Positions 42,035 to 49,326 of a stretch of 64,000 nucleotides of DNA are shown here, in pieces (positions within the stretch are counted from its first letter, which is position 1; every line of letters starts with the position of its first letter). The notes beneath the pieces are model-generated. The model saw only the letters and a program-made list of their open reading frames with translations, was not told the DNA's origin and searched no databases. The DNA is taken from positions 1 to 64,000 of the forward strand of contig JBQTJN010000006.1 of NCBI GenBank assembly GCA_052387095.1. Reading direction: 5' to 3'. The DNA is from JBQTJN01 sp052387095. Its GTDB lineage: Bacteria; Pseudomonadota; Alphaproteobacteria; Micavibrionales; Micavibrionaceae. Both the position numbers and the translations under genes were made by a program.

Positions 42035-43455
42035 GAGTATAGTTCCTCCAGAGTTTTTTGGGCTTGTTTAAAATCGTCGAAATCTTCCGTACGGCCGTTG
42101 AAAATTTGTCCGCGTTCATGGCCTTTACCGGCAATCACCAGCACGTCGCCGTCTTGCAGGTCGCGGATCGCAGTATGAATGGCCTCGGCGCGGCTGCCGA
42201 TTTCCTCGGCGTGCGGCGCAGCATGTAAAATTTCGCGGCGGATCGTGGCGGGATCTTCTGTGCGCGGATTATCGTCGGTGACAATCACGCGGTCGGCAAA
42301 CGCGGCAGCAATGCCGCCCATAAGCGGGCGCTTGCTTTTGTCGCGATCGCCGCCACAGCCGAACACGCATACCAGTTTCCCGGCCACATGCGGGCGCAGA
42401 GATTTCAAAATCGTCTCCAGCGCATCCGGCGTATGCGCGTAATCGATATAGATCGCGGCATCCCCGGGATGATCCGGCACGGATTGCAAACGTCCCGGCA
42501 CGCCCTTGAGATTTTTCAGCGCATCGATGGCGCTGGGCATATCAACGCCCTCTTCCGCCAACACCAGCCCGAGTGCACAGAGAACATTCATCACCTGGAA
42601 TTCGCCCGGCAGCGGCAAAATGAATTCATGCTCCTGCCCGAATGCATTTAGCCTGACCTCCTGCCCGCCCGGTACCGCCATCAGGCTGGAGATACGCAGG
42701 TCGCGTCCGTAATAACCGTAGGAAATTGTTTTAATCCCGCGCGCCGCCGCGATTTTTCCGATCAGGTCAAACGCCTCGATGTCCGCATTCAACACCGCCG
42801 TGCCATCCGCTTCAAGAATATCCGTGAACAGGCGTATCTTCGCTTCGAGATAGGAACCCATGCCATCGTGATAATCGAGATGGTCCTGCGTAATATTCGT
42901 AAAACCCGCCGCGCGCACGCGCACGCCATCGAGCCTGTACTGGTCGAGTCCGTGGCTAGACGCTTCCATCGCGGTATGATTGATTCCGCGCTTCGCCATA
43001 TCCGCCAGCGCCCGGTGCAGAACAACCGGGTCGGGCGTTGTCATCGACAAGGCCTCGCCCGCAGCACCGTCTTCAACACCAAGTGTGCCGATACTGGCGG
43101 CCTTGTGCCCCAGCGCGCTCCAGATCTGCCGCACGAAATGCACAGTGGATGTTTTGCCGTTCGTTCCCGTCACGGCAACGATATAAGAAGGCTGCGCGCC
43201 GTAGAATTCCGAAGCCATTATCGCGAAACGCCGGCGCGGGTTTTCATCGCGGATAAATTCAACGCCTTGGAAGCCGGATGCATCCAGGTCTTCCAGCGCC
43301 AGCACGGCAATCGCGCCGCGGCGTACCGCTTCAACGATATAATCCGCGCCATGGCTTTTCGTGCCGGAGAGCGCCGCGAATAAATAGCCGGGCTCAACAG
43401 TGCGGCTGTCCTGCGTCAGGCCTTTTACGCTGCGTATGTCAAAATGCTCAGTCAT
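42031..43455 (-). CDS. murE: UDP-MurNAc-tripeptide synthetase (meso-DAP-adding)
   Basis: MurE adds meso-diaminopimelate to UDP-MurNAc-L-Ala-D-Glu. The 474-residue protein has the N-domain block LTQDSRTVEPGYLFAALSG, ATP loop VTGTNGKTSTVHFVRQIW, NITQDHLDYHDGMGSYLEAK, IDYAHTPDALETIL and the DAP-selecting DDNPRTEDP motif. The DNPR motif says the stem peptide contains meso-DAP. I start at the ATG at 43455 (MTEHFDIRS), which overlaps the end of ftsI by 8 bp. The stop overlaps the unknown gene (ATGA). Confidence 0.96.
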   Translation of the reverse strand: MTEHFDIRSVKGLTQDSRTVEPGYLFAALSGTKSHGADYIVEAVRRGAIAVLALEDLDASGFQGVEFIRDENPRRRFAIMASEFYGAQPSYIVAVTGTNGKTSTVHFVRQIWSALGHKAASIGTLGVEDGAAGEALSMTTPDPVVLHRALADMAKRGINHTAMEASSHGLDQYRLDGVRVRAAGFTNITQDHLDYHDGMGSYLEAKIRLFTDILEADGTAVLNADIEAFDLIGKIAAARGIKTISYGYYGRDLRISSLMAVPGGQEVRLNAFGQEHEFILPLPGEFQVMNVLCALGLVLAEEGVDMPSAIDALKNLKGVPGRLQSVPDHPGDAAIYIDYAHTPDALETILKSLRPHVAGKLVCVFGCGGDRDKSKRPLMGGIAAAFADRVIVTDDNPRTEDPATIRREILHAAPHAEEIGSRAEAIHTAIRDLQDGDVLVIAGKGHERGQIFNGRTEDFDDFKQAQKTLEELYS

Positions 43456-45166
43456 GACCGCCCGTTGAAACAAATTGCTTAAGTGGATGATCGTGCGCCC
43501 GCGCCATTTCGGGACCTTCGGGCGCCATACCGAGAATGGAGGCCATGGCCATTACGACTTTGGAGACAACCGGCGCGCTGACCCAGCCGCCGGTCGCATA
43601 ATTGTAGCTGGCCTTCGTGCCGTGCGGCTCATCGACAAGGATAAATACGGCGTAGCGCGGCGCATCGACAGGAAACACGCCGACGAAGGATGAAATCAGG
43701 CGGCTCGTGTCATAACCGCCGGCGCTGCTTTTTTCCGCCGTGCCGGTTTTGCCGCCTACATCATAGCCAGGCACGTCCGCCTTCTTGCCGGTGCCTTCTG
43801 TGACAACAAGGCGCAGCAGGTCGCGCATTTTCTTCGATGTATCTTCGGAAACCACGCGCTCGCCGGTTTCATACTCGTCCGCAACTGTAAAGTGCGGCAC
43901 GATTTTTGTACCGCCATTGACGACCGATGAAACAGAAGACACAAACTGCATCGGCGTCGTTGCAAACCCGTGGCCGTAGGATGCGGTCAGCGTATTCAGC
44001 TCACGCCATGGTGACGGTACCTGCGGCTTGGCGATTTCCGGGAACTCAGACTCCATGGTTTCGGTCAGGCCAACCTTTTCATAGAAAGATTTAAGCGCGT
44101 TTGTCCCCGTCGCTTGCCCCATCATGGCGGAGCCGATATTGGAGGAATACATGAAGACTTCGGGGATCGTCATGATGCGGTTTTCGGCATGATAATCACT
44201 GATGGTGAAACGACCCTGCTTGAGAGGCGTGCGCGCATCGAAACTTGTGCTCATCGGCACATCATGTGTTTCAAGAAAAGCAGCGACTGAAAAGATTTTG
44301 ATCACCGAGCCGAGCTCATAAGTGCCGAGCGTCATACGGTTGAAGACCTGTTCGCTGTCCGCATCGCCCGCATTGTGCGGATCGAAGTCCGGCAGAGATA
44401 CGCCGGCCAGCACCTCGCCGGTTTTGACATCCATCACGATGCCGGTTCCAGCTTTCGCAGAAAATTCCTCCATGGCTTTCGCGACTTCGCGGCGCACAAC
44501 ATGCTGCAGGCGTACATCGACTGACAGATTAACCGAATCGCCTTTCTGCAAAGCGGACTCATAACCGCGCTCGATTCCCGACAGGCCCTTATTGTCCATG
44601 TCCGTAAACCCGACCAGGTGCGAAAGCAGTTTGCCTTGCGGGTAGATGCGCCGGTTTTCGTGCAGGAATGCAAGGCCCGGCTCACCCAGCGCATTGACCG
44701 CGTTCCGCTCAAGAGGGGTCAGGTTCTTCTTGATCCACACAAAACGCTTTTTACCGGCGGCGGAAAATTTTCCCATGATTTCATCGGACGAAAATTCCGG
44801 GAAAATTTTCGCAAGTCCGCGCGACGCCGCCGGGATATCCGAAATCAAATACGGGTCAGCATAAAGAGAGGCGGTTTTAAGCGTGGTCGCCAGCAGCACA
44901 CCGTTGCGGTCGTAAATATCGCCGCGCGGCACGGCGGCAGCAGTTTCCGAATTTTTCTGCAGGATTAATTCATGCGACGTGCGGTCCAGGGGCCTTTTCA
45001 CGACCGTCAGGTCAACCGCGCGCGCCGCCATGCAAAGATAGGCGAGTGCAAAACAGACGCCGAGGAAAAACAACCGCCCGCGCACCATATCGGCGGAAAA
45101 GCTTTTTTCTCCGATGATTTTAACCGGATTTTTTCTGAAGCCTGAAGCCTGCGGTGCGAACATCAT
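43448..45166 (-). CDS. ftsI: Division transpeptidase FtsI (PBP3)
   Basis: FtsI is the class B transpeptidase of the septum. The 572-residue protein has one N-terminal membrane helix (about 29-50, GRLFFLGVCFALAYLCMAAR) and the pedestal block PRGDIYDRNGVLLATTLK. The transpeptidase domain shows SxxK as GSVIKIFS, SxN as YSSNIGSAM and KTG as VGGKTGTAEKS. The end carries a short extra tail (AHDHPLKQFVSTGGHD). It begins at an ATG overlapping the ftsL stop (ATGA) and overlaps murE at its end. Confidence 0.96.
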   Translation of the reverse strand: MMFAPQASGFRKNPVKIIGEKSFSADMVRGRLFFLGVCFALAYLCMAARAVDLTVVKRPLDRTSHELILQKNSETAAAVPRGDIYDRNGVLLATTLKTASLYADPYLISDIPAASRGLAKIFPEFSSDEIMGKFSAAGKKRFVWIKKNLTPLERNAVNALGEPGLAFLHENRRIYPQGKLLSHLVGFTDMDNKGLSGIERGYESALQKGDSVNLSVDVRLQHVVRREVAKAMEEFSAKAGTGIVMDVKTGEVLAGVSLPDFDPHNAGDADSEQVFNRMTLGTYELGSVIKIFSVAAFLETHDVPMSTSFDARTPLKQGRFTISDYHAENRIMTIPEVFMYSSNIGSAMMGQATGTNALKSFYEKVGLTETMESEFPEIAKPQVPSPWRELNTLTASYGHGFATTPMQFVSSVSSVVNGGTKIVPHFTVADEYETGERVVSEDTSKKMRDLLRLVVTEGTGKKADVPGYDVGGKTGTAEKSSAGGYDTSRLISSFVGVFPVDAPRYAVFILVDEPHGTKASYNYATGGWVSAPVVSKVVMAMASILGMAPEGPEMARAHDHPLKQFVSTGGHD

Positions 45167-45594
45167 TGCGGCAACTCCGCGGAAATCTGTTGCAGCAGCT
45201 GGTCGAAATCTTTTTGCGGCGGCGCTGGAGCAATCACAACGGCCGGCATAACTTCAGATTCTTCAGCCGGTTTTCCCGCCGTTGCAATTTCCTCCGCGAG
45301 CGCGGCTTGCGCCGGAGATTGAAAATAATTCGCCGGGCTAAGCGTCAATTGATCTGCAACCACCGGCTCCAGATCGAGATAACGCTGCGCGAGTCTCTCA
45401 AGACGCTCCGGGGTATTGAGAAACGCCCATTCGGTACGCAGAACACGAATCGATTCTTCTTCGTGGGTGATCTGTTCTTCGATGGTTTTGAGCTTGCTCT
45501 CTGCGATCTGCACTTTCTGCGAGGTATGCAGGAGCAGCGCGCCGGTTCCGAGCACGCACAGTATGAGGAAAATATTGCGAAGTCTGAATTTCAT
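45163..45594 (-). CDS. ftsL: Cell division protein FtsL-like
   Basis: This 143-residue bitopic protein has one membrane helix (about 7-24, NIFLILCVLGTGALLLHTSQ), a coiled coil (about 25-65, VQIAESKLKTIEEQITHEEE with heptad spacing) and the short block ERLERLAQRYLDLEP, the FtsL/YneE-type pattern. The C-terminal third is a Pro/Ala-rich tail. FtsL joins FtsB and FtsQ to activate FtsW/FtsI. Place between rsmH and ftsI and 4-bp overlaps on both sides support the call even though FtsL sequences diverge widely. Confidence 0.88.
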   Translation of the reverse strand: MKFRLRNIFLILCVLGTGALLLHTSQKVQIAESKLKTIEEQITHEEESIRVLRTEWAFLNTPERLERLAQRYLDLEPVVADQLTLSPANYFQSPAQAALAEEIATAGKPAEESEVMPAVVIAPAPPQKDFDQLLQQISAELPQ

Positions 45595-46529
45595 GCGTGC
45601 CCGGCTTCCGTACGGATGGCGGCCCGCAAGCGCGCCGAGCGGGAGCGCGGATTATCACGCATTTCCTGCGCGCCGGGCTGTAATGCTTTTTTGGTTAAAC
45701 TCTCGAAATAAACGGGGCCGGCCTGTTTTTCTTCGGGCAAATACCGCGAGCCTTTCGGCTTGCCGGATGAGTGATCGCGGAAGAATTTTTTGACGCGGCC
45801 GTCTTCCAGTGAATGGAACGACACCACGATCATGCGCCCGCCGGGACGTAAAATATTTACGGCGGCTTCGAGCGCGCGGTCCAGTTCGCCAAGCTCATCA
45901 TTTACTGCAATGCGGAGCGCCTGGAAGGTGCGGGTGGCCGGGTCGATTTCATCCTTGCGCGAGCGCGGCACACAAGACCGCGCAACTTCCGCAAGCCCGC
46001 GCGTCGTGTCAAACGGTTTTTCCGCGCGGCGCTCAACAATTTTCTTCGCAATACGGCGCGAAAGACGCTCTTCGCCGTACTGGTAAATTAAATCTGCCAG
46101 ATCTTTTTCATCATATGTATTGACGATGTCCGCCGCCGTCATGCCGCGCCCCGTATCCATCCGCATATCAAGCGGCCCGTCGAAGCGAAACGAAAACCCC
46201 CGCAACGCTTCGTCGATCTGCATGGAGGACACGCCGAGATCGAGCACGAATCCATCGACCTGCCCCAAGTCATTTGCTGCCAGAAGATTTTCTACATCGC
46301 CGAAACATCCGTGAATAAAGGTAAAGCGCTTGCCGTATTGGTTTTTCAGGGTCTGCGAGCGCTCCTGCGCCTGCAGGTCACGGTCCACCGCGATGACCGT
46401 GCAATCCGTATGATCAAGAAAAGCTTTAGTATATCCGCCGGCACCAAATGTTCCGTCGAGGTAGGTTTCCCTGTCCGCCGGCCGCAAACACTCAAGAACT
46501 TCGGCAAGCATTACGGGGGTATGGTTCAT
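45591..46529 (-). CDS. rsmH: 16S rRNA m4C1402 methyltransferase RsmH
   Basis: RsmH methylates N4 of C1402 in the decoding centre of 16S rRNA. The 312-residue protein starts MNHTPVMLAEVLECL and has the SAM loop YLDGTFGAGGYTKAFLDH. Other blocks are VDGFVLDLGVSSMQIDEALRG, FRFDGPLDMRMD, TRTFQALRIAVNDELGELDR and RMIVVSFHSLEDGRVKKFF. I place the start at 46529, overlapping mraZ (ATGA). The longer open frame is a shadow of mraZ. Confidence 0.96.
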   Translation of the reverse strand: MNHTPVMLAEVLECLRPADRETYLDGTFGAGGYTKAFLDHTDCTVIAVDRDLQAQERSQTLKNQYGKRFTFIHGCFGDVENLLAANDLGQVDGFVLDLGVSSMQIDEALRGFSFRFDGPLDMRMDTGRGMTAADIVNTYDEKDLADLIYQYGEERLSRRIAKKIVERRAEKPFDTTRGLAEVARSCVPRSRKDEIDPATRTFQALRIAVNDELGELDRALEAAVNILRPGGRMIVVSFHSLEDGRVKKFFRDHSSGKPKGSRYLPEEKQAGPVYFESLTKKALQPGAQEMRDNPRSRSARLRAAIRTEAGHA

Positions 46530-46990
46530 GTCTCGCCTCTCGATGGCGCCGATGGCAAAGACAGGGATTGCGATTTCACATTTTTGCGCGCTTCGCTGCG
46601 GCGCGCCTCGAAGGTTTTCGGATTCCAGATCTGGAATTTTGGGCCGAGCCCGACAAAGCACACGCTGTCTTTCAGCTGCGCATGCTCAAGCAGATCTTCC
46701 GGCAAAATAATGCGCCCGTCGCCATCGAACGGGAGCTGAACCGAATCACCGAAGATCGCGGTCGCGAGATCGTCCTGGTTGTCGGAGAACAAATCGAAAT
46801 GATCGAGACGCCGCCCGATCTCTTCCATGAACGACCAGGAAAAAGCCTCAAGCGCGTTGTAGAGGCTGGAGCGGAACGCGACAATTCCCTGATAGCCCTC
46901 ACCGCTGAGCGCCGCGCGGAACGGCGCCGGCACCGACACGCGGCCCTTTTTGTCGAGCTTATTGATATAGGTCGAAAGAAATAACGGCAT
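46526..46990 (-). CDS. mraZ: Transcriptional regulator MraZ
   Basis: MraZ is the AbrB-like ring-forming regulator of the dcw operon that binds tandem TGGG-type repeats. The 154-residue protein has two SpoVT/AbrB-type halves: LSTYINKLDKKGRVSVPAPF at the N-terminus and LPFDGDGRIILPEDLLEHAQ in the second, each with a family DxxGR(V/I) core. I start at the ATG at 46990 (MPLFLSTYIN). Four 10-bp-spaced TGG repeats lie 57-91 bp upstream. It is the first gene of the cell wall and division block. Confidence 0.93.
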   Translation of the reverse strand: MPLFLSTYINKLDKKGRVSVPAPFRAALSGEGYQGIVAFRSSLYNALEAFSWSFMEEIGRRLDHFDLFSDNQDDLATAIFGDSVQLPFDGDGRIILPEDLLEHAQLKDSVCFVGLGPKFQIWNPKTFEARRSEARKNVKSQSLSLPSAPSRGET

Positions 46991-47045
46991 TATCTCGTTT
47001 TTATGGCTAATGATCCCCGGCAACCAATCCGCACCGCAGTGCATT

Positions 47046-47082
47046 CATGGATATTTATGGGATACCATGGGATTTGATGGGC
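47046..47082. promoter_or_regulatory. MraZ-type operator: tandem ATGG(G/A) repeats
   Basis: ATGGA (47047), ATGGG (47057), ATGGG (47067) and ATGGG (47077) recur at exactly 10-bp steps. Three TGGG boxes separated by 6 bp match the known MraZ recognition pattern, which is direct TGGGN repeats with 5-bp spacers. On this molecule they read TGGG on the plus strand, opposite to the direction of mraZ. Confidence 0.7.
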
Positions 47083-47126
47083 CGTCAATGAATGCTTCCG
47101 CAGTTTTCTGCAACTGGGCACAGAAA

Positions 47127-47166
47127 AAAAGAAAAGCCGCCCGGCTCTCACCGAACGGCTTTTCAT
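47127..47166 (-). terminator. Rho-independent terminator of rnpB
   Basis: On the minus strand GAAAAGCCGTTCGG and CCGGGCGGCTTTTC form a stem, with TGAGAG as loop, followed by TTTTT. It lies just past the 3' end of the RNase P RNA and before the mraZ operator. Confidence 0.85.
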
Positions 47167-47179
47167 AAAATATAAACCA

Positions 47180-47605
<426 letters not shown>

Positions 47606-47710
47606 GGATAAAATGGCAGTAATTTGCTTTTTTTGCAAGTTTGGGCCATATTACGGGAACAAAACCGCTGAACTGTTAATTTGTAATAGGATAATTAAGG
47701 ATTTTTAAAA

Positions 47711-47920
47711 ATGCCTGTTTCTGAAGTTATGAAGAGCGCTGGAGGCTTAGGATTGTTAGCAGGCGGCGTGGGCGTTTTGACCGTAGCCTTTTTTCCCGCC
47801 GCACTCCCCGCCATATTGCCAGCAGCCGGTGCATCAGCTGTTGCAGCTAATAGCGCAACTTTAGCAGTCGCTGGAGGTGGAGCTGCTTTGGCAGGACATG
47901 CTGTCGACAAATCTATGTAG
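47711..47920 (+). CDS. Small glycine/alanine-rich hydrophobic peptide
   Basis: This 69-residue peptide begins MPVSEVMKSAGGLGLLAGG and is almost entirely Gly, Ala, Val, Leu and Pro. Two hydrophobic stretches (about 10-40 and 42-62) have GxxxG/small-xxx-small spacing and a short polar end (HAVDKSM). Such glycine-zipper peptides can span or perforate membranes. The GG after a short polar leader resembles double-glycine bacteriocin leaders, although no transporter or immunity gene is adjacent. AAGGA lies upstream of the ATG. It overlaps the end of the convergent amidase gene by 8 bp. Coding status is likely, function unknown. Confidence 0.5.
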   Translation: MPVSEVMKSAGGLGLLAGGVGVLTVAFFPAALPAILPAAGASAVAANSATLAVAGGGAALAGHAVDKSM

Positions 47921-48545
47921 ACAGTTTCTCCGGCGCGAAATGACGATGGAAGGCCCGGGTGAGGTCTTCTTTTTTTTCACCCGGATTATAGCCGTATTCA
48001 ATCAGGAATTTTATCAACGCATCAAAATCTTGCGGAATTTCATTTTCCCCAAACCATTTGCCAACCCCCCTTTCCGCCAGTTTCTGCCACGGGAATAATT
48101 CACCGGGGTCAATTTTCCGTGATGGCGCAATATCCGAATGCCCTAGAATATTTTCCGGCGCAATATTGTAGCGCGAAATAATGCCCTGACAGAGTTTGAT
48201 CACCGCCATGATCTGCGCGTCCGGAAATGCGCGGTAACCGAATTCATGCCCCGGATTAACAATTTCTATGCCGATTGAATGCGAATTAATGTCCGCCTCG
48301 CCGCGCCAGTACGAAACCCCCGCATGCCATGCACGGTCTTTCTCATCCACCAGCGCGTGAACCCGCCCCTCTTCTTCAACGACATAATGGGCGCTGACTT
48401 TCGCGGCCGGGTCGCAGAGCCGTTTCAGGGCATCTTCCACCGTTTTCATCCCTGTGTAATGAAAAATAATCATGCACGGCGCCGCGCCGCCCTTGCGCGC
48501 ATCGAAATTGGGAGATATCCATGTTTTATCCGTCTGGAATTTCAT
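47913..48545 (-). CDS. N-acetylmuramoyl-L-alanine amidase (Amidase_2)
   Basis: This zinc amidase cuts the MurNAc-L-Ala bond of peptidoglycan or its fragments. The 210-residue protein has the Amidase_2 zinc sites: His in MIIFHYTGMKTVE, then WHAGVSYWRGEADINSHSIGIEI and LGHSDIAPSRKIDPGELFPW with the final His/Asp and the catalytic Lys. A C-terminal helical part (DFDALIKFLIEYGYNP) looks like a peptidoglycan-binding domain. No signal peptide is visible, so a cytosolic recycling role of AmpD/AmiD type is likely. Its start is only 34 bp from the divergent msrA. Confidence 0.88.
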   Translation of the reverse strand: MKFQTDKTWISPNFDARKGGAAPCMIIFHYTGMKTVEDALKRLCDPAAKVSAHYVVEEEGRVHALVDEKDRAWHAGVSYWRGEADINSHSIGIEIVNPGHEFGYRAFPDAQIMAVIKLCQGIISRYNIAPENILGHSDIAPSRKIDPGELFPWQKLAERGVGKWFGENEIPQDFDALIKFLIEYGYNPGEKKEDLTRAFHRHFAPEKLST

Positions 48546-48579
48546 GCCGGGAAGTATATATCATTAAAAAAGGAAAACC

Positions 48580-49221
48580 ATGAAAACCGCTTTTAGATTG
48601 CTGATTCTCATTGTTGCGGCCGCCATCGGCATCATGGTCGTCTCCGGTCCCACCGCGGCCCAGTCGAAAGGAAGCACGCTCATGGATAAAAAACCCGAAT
48701 TCTACCCCACCGCCATTTTTGCCGGCGGCTGCTTCTGGTGCACGGAAAGCGAATACCGCGCCGTGCCCGGCGTGCTGTTCACGCGCGTTGGTTATATCGG
48801 CGGTCATATCGACAACCCGAAATATGAGGATACGCACAACAGCAAGAGCGGCCATGCGGAAAGCGTGGAGGTCACGTATGACCCCGAGAAACTCACCTAT
48901 CATGACCTGGTGGAATTTTTCATGACCAGGGCGCACGACCCGGCGCAGCTCAACCGCCAGGGTCCGGATGTCGGCACGGAATACCGCTCGGCCATTTTCT
49001 ACCACAATGAAAATGAGAAGAAGATTGCGCAAGCCGTCATTGACGAGCTGACCGCGAAAAAAGAATACGATAAGCCGATTGTCACTACGCTGGAACCCGC
49101 GACCAAATTCTGGGAAGCAGAAGATTACCACCAGCAATTCTATGAGAAATACGAAAAGAAAACCGGCCAGCCGCACATAAAGGACTGGCTCGGGCGTCAG
49201 AAACGCGGTGCAACTCAATAA
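48580..49221 (+). CDS. msrA: Peptide methionine sulfoxide reductase MsrA, exported
   Basis: MsrA reduces Met-S-sulfoxide in damaged proteins. The 213-residue protein has an N-terminal hydrophobic signal (about 5-27, LLILIVAAAIGIMVV, then GPTAAQS), unusual for MsrA, and so is predicted periplasmic. The catalytic motif is FAGGCFWCTESEYRAVPGV with the redox Cys in GCFWC, then GYIGGH and GTEYRSAIFYHNE, and EDYHQQFYEKY. It lacks a fused MsrB. It starts just 34 bp from the opposing amidase. Confidence 0.93.
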   Translation: MKTAFRLLILIVAAAIGIMVVSGPTAAQSKGSTLMDKKPEFYPTAIFAGGCFWCTESEYRAVPGVLFTRVGYIGGHIDNPKYEDTHNSKSGHAESVEVTYDPEKLTYHDLVEFFMTRAHDPAQLNRQGPDVGTEYRSAIFYHNENEKKIAQAVIDELTAKKEYDKPIVTTLEPATKFWEAEDYHQQFYEKYEKKTGQPHIKDWLGRQKRGATQ

Positions 49222-49222
49222 A

Positions 49223-49321
49223 CGTCATTGCGAGGAGGCCAAAGGCCGACAAAGCAATCCAGGAGTCTCCTTAAAGCATGGACCTGGATTGCTTCGCTCA
49301 TTTCAGTCGCTCGCAATGACG
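49223..49321. repeat. MITE-like palindromic repeat, CGTCATTGCGAG family
   Basis: It starts CGTCATTGCGAGGAGGCCAAAGG and ends GTCGCTCGCAATGACG, with CAAAGCAATCCAGG and CCTGGATTGCTTCG paired inside. It fills the space between the convergent msrA and ileS and probably acts as a shared end for both transcripts. Confidence 0.85.
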
Positions 49322-49326
49322 GAGGA

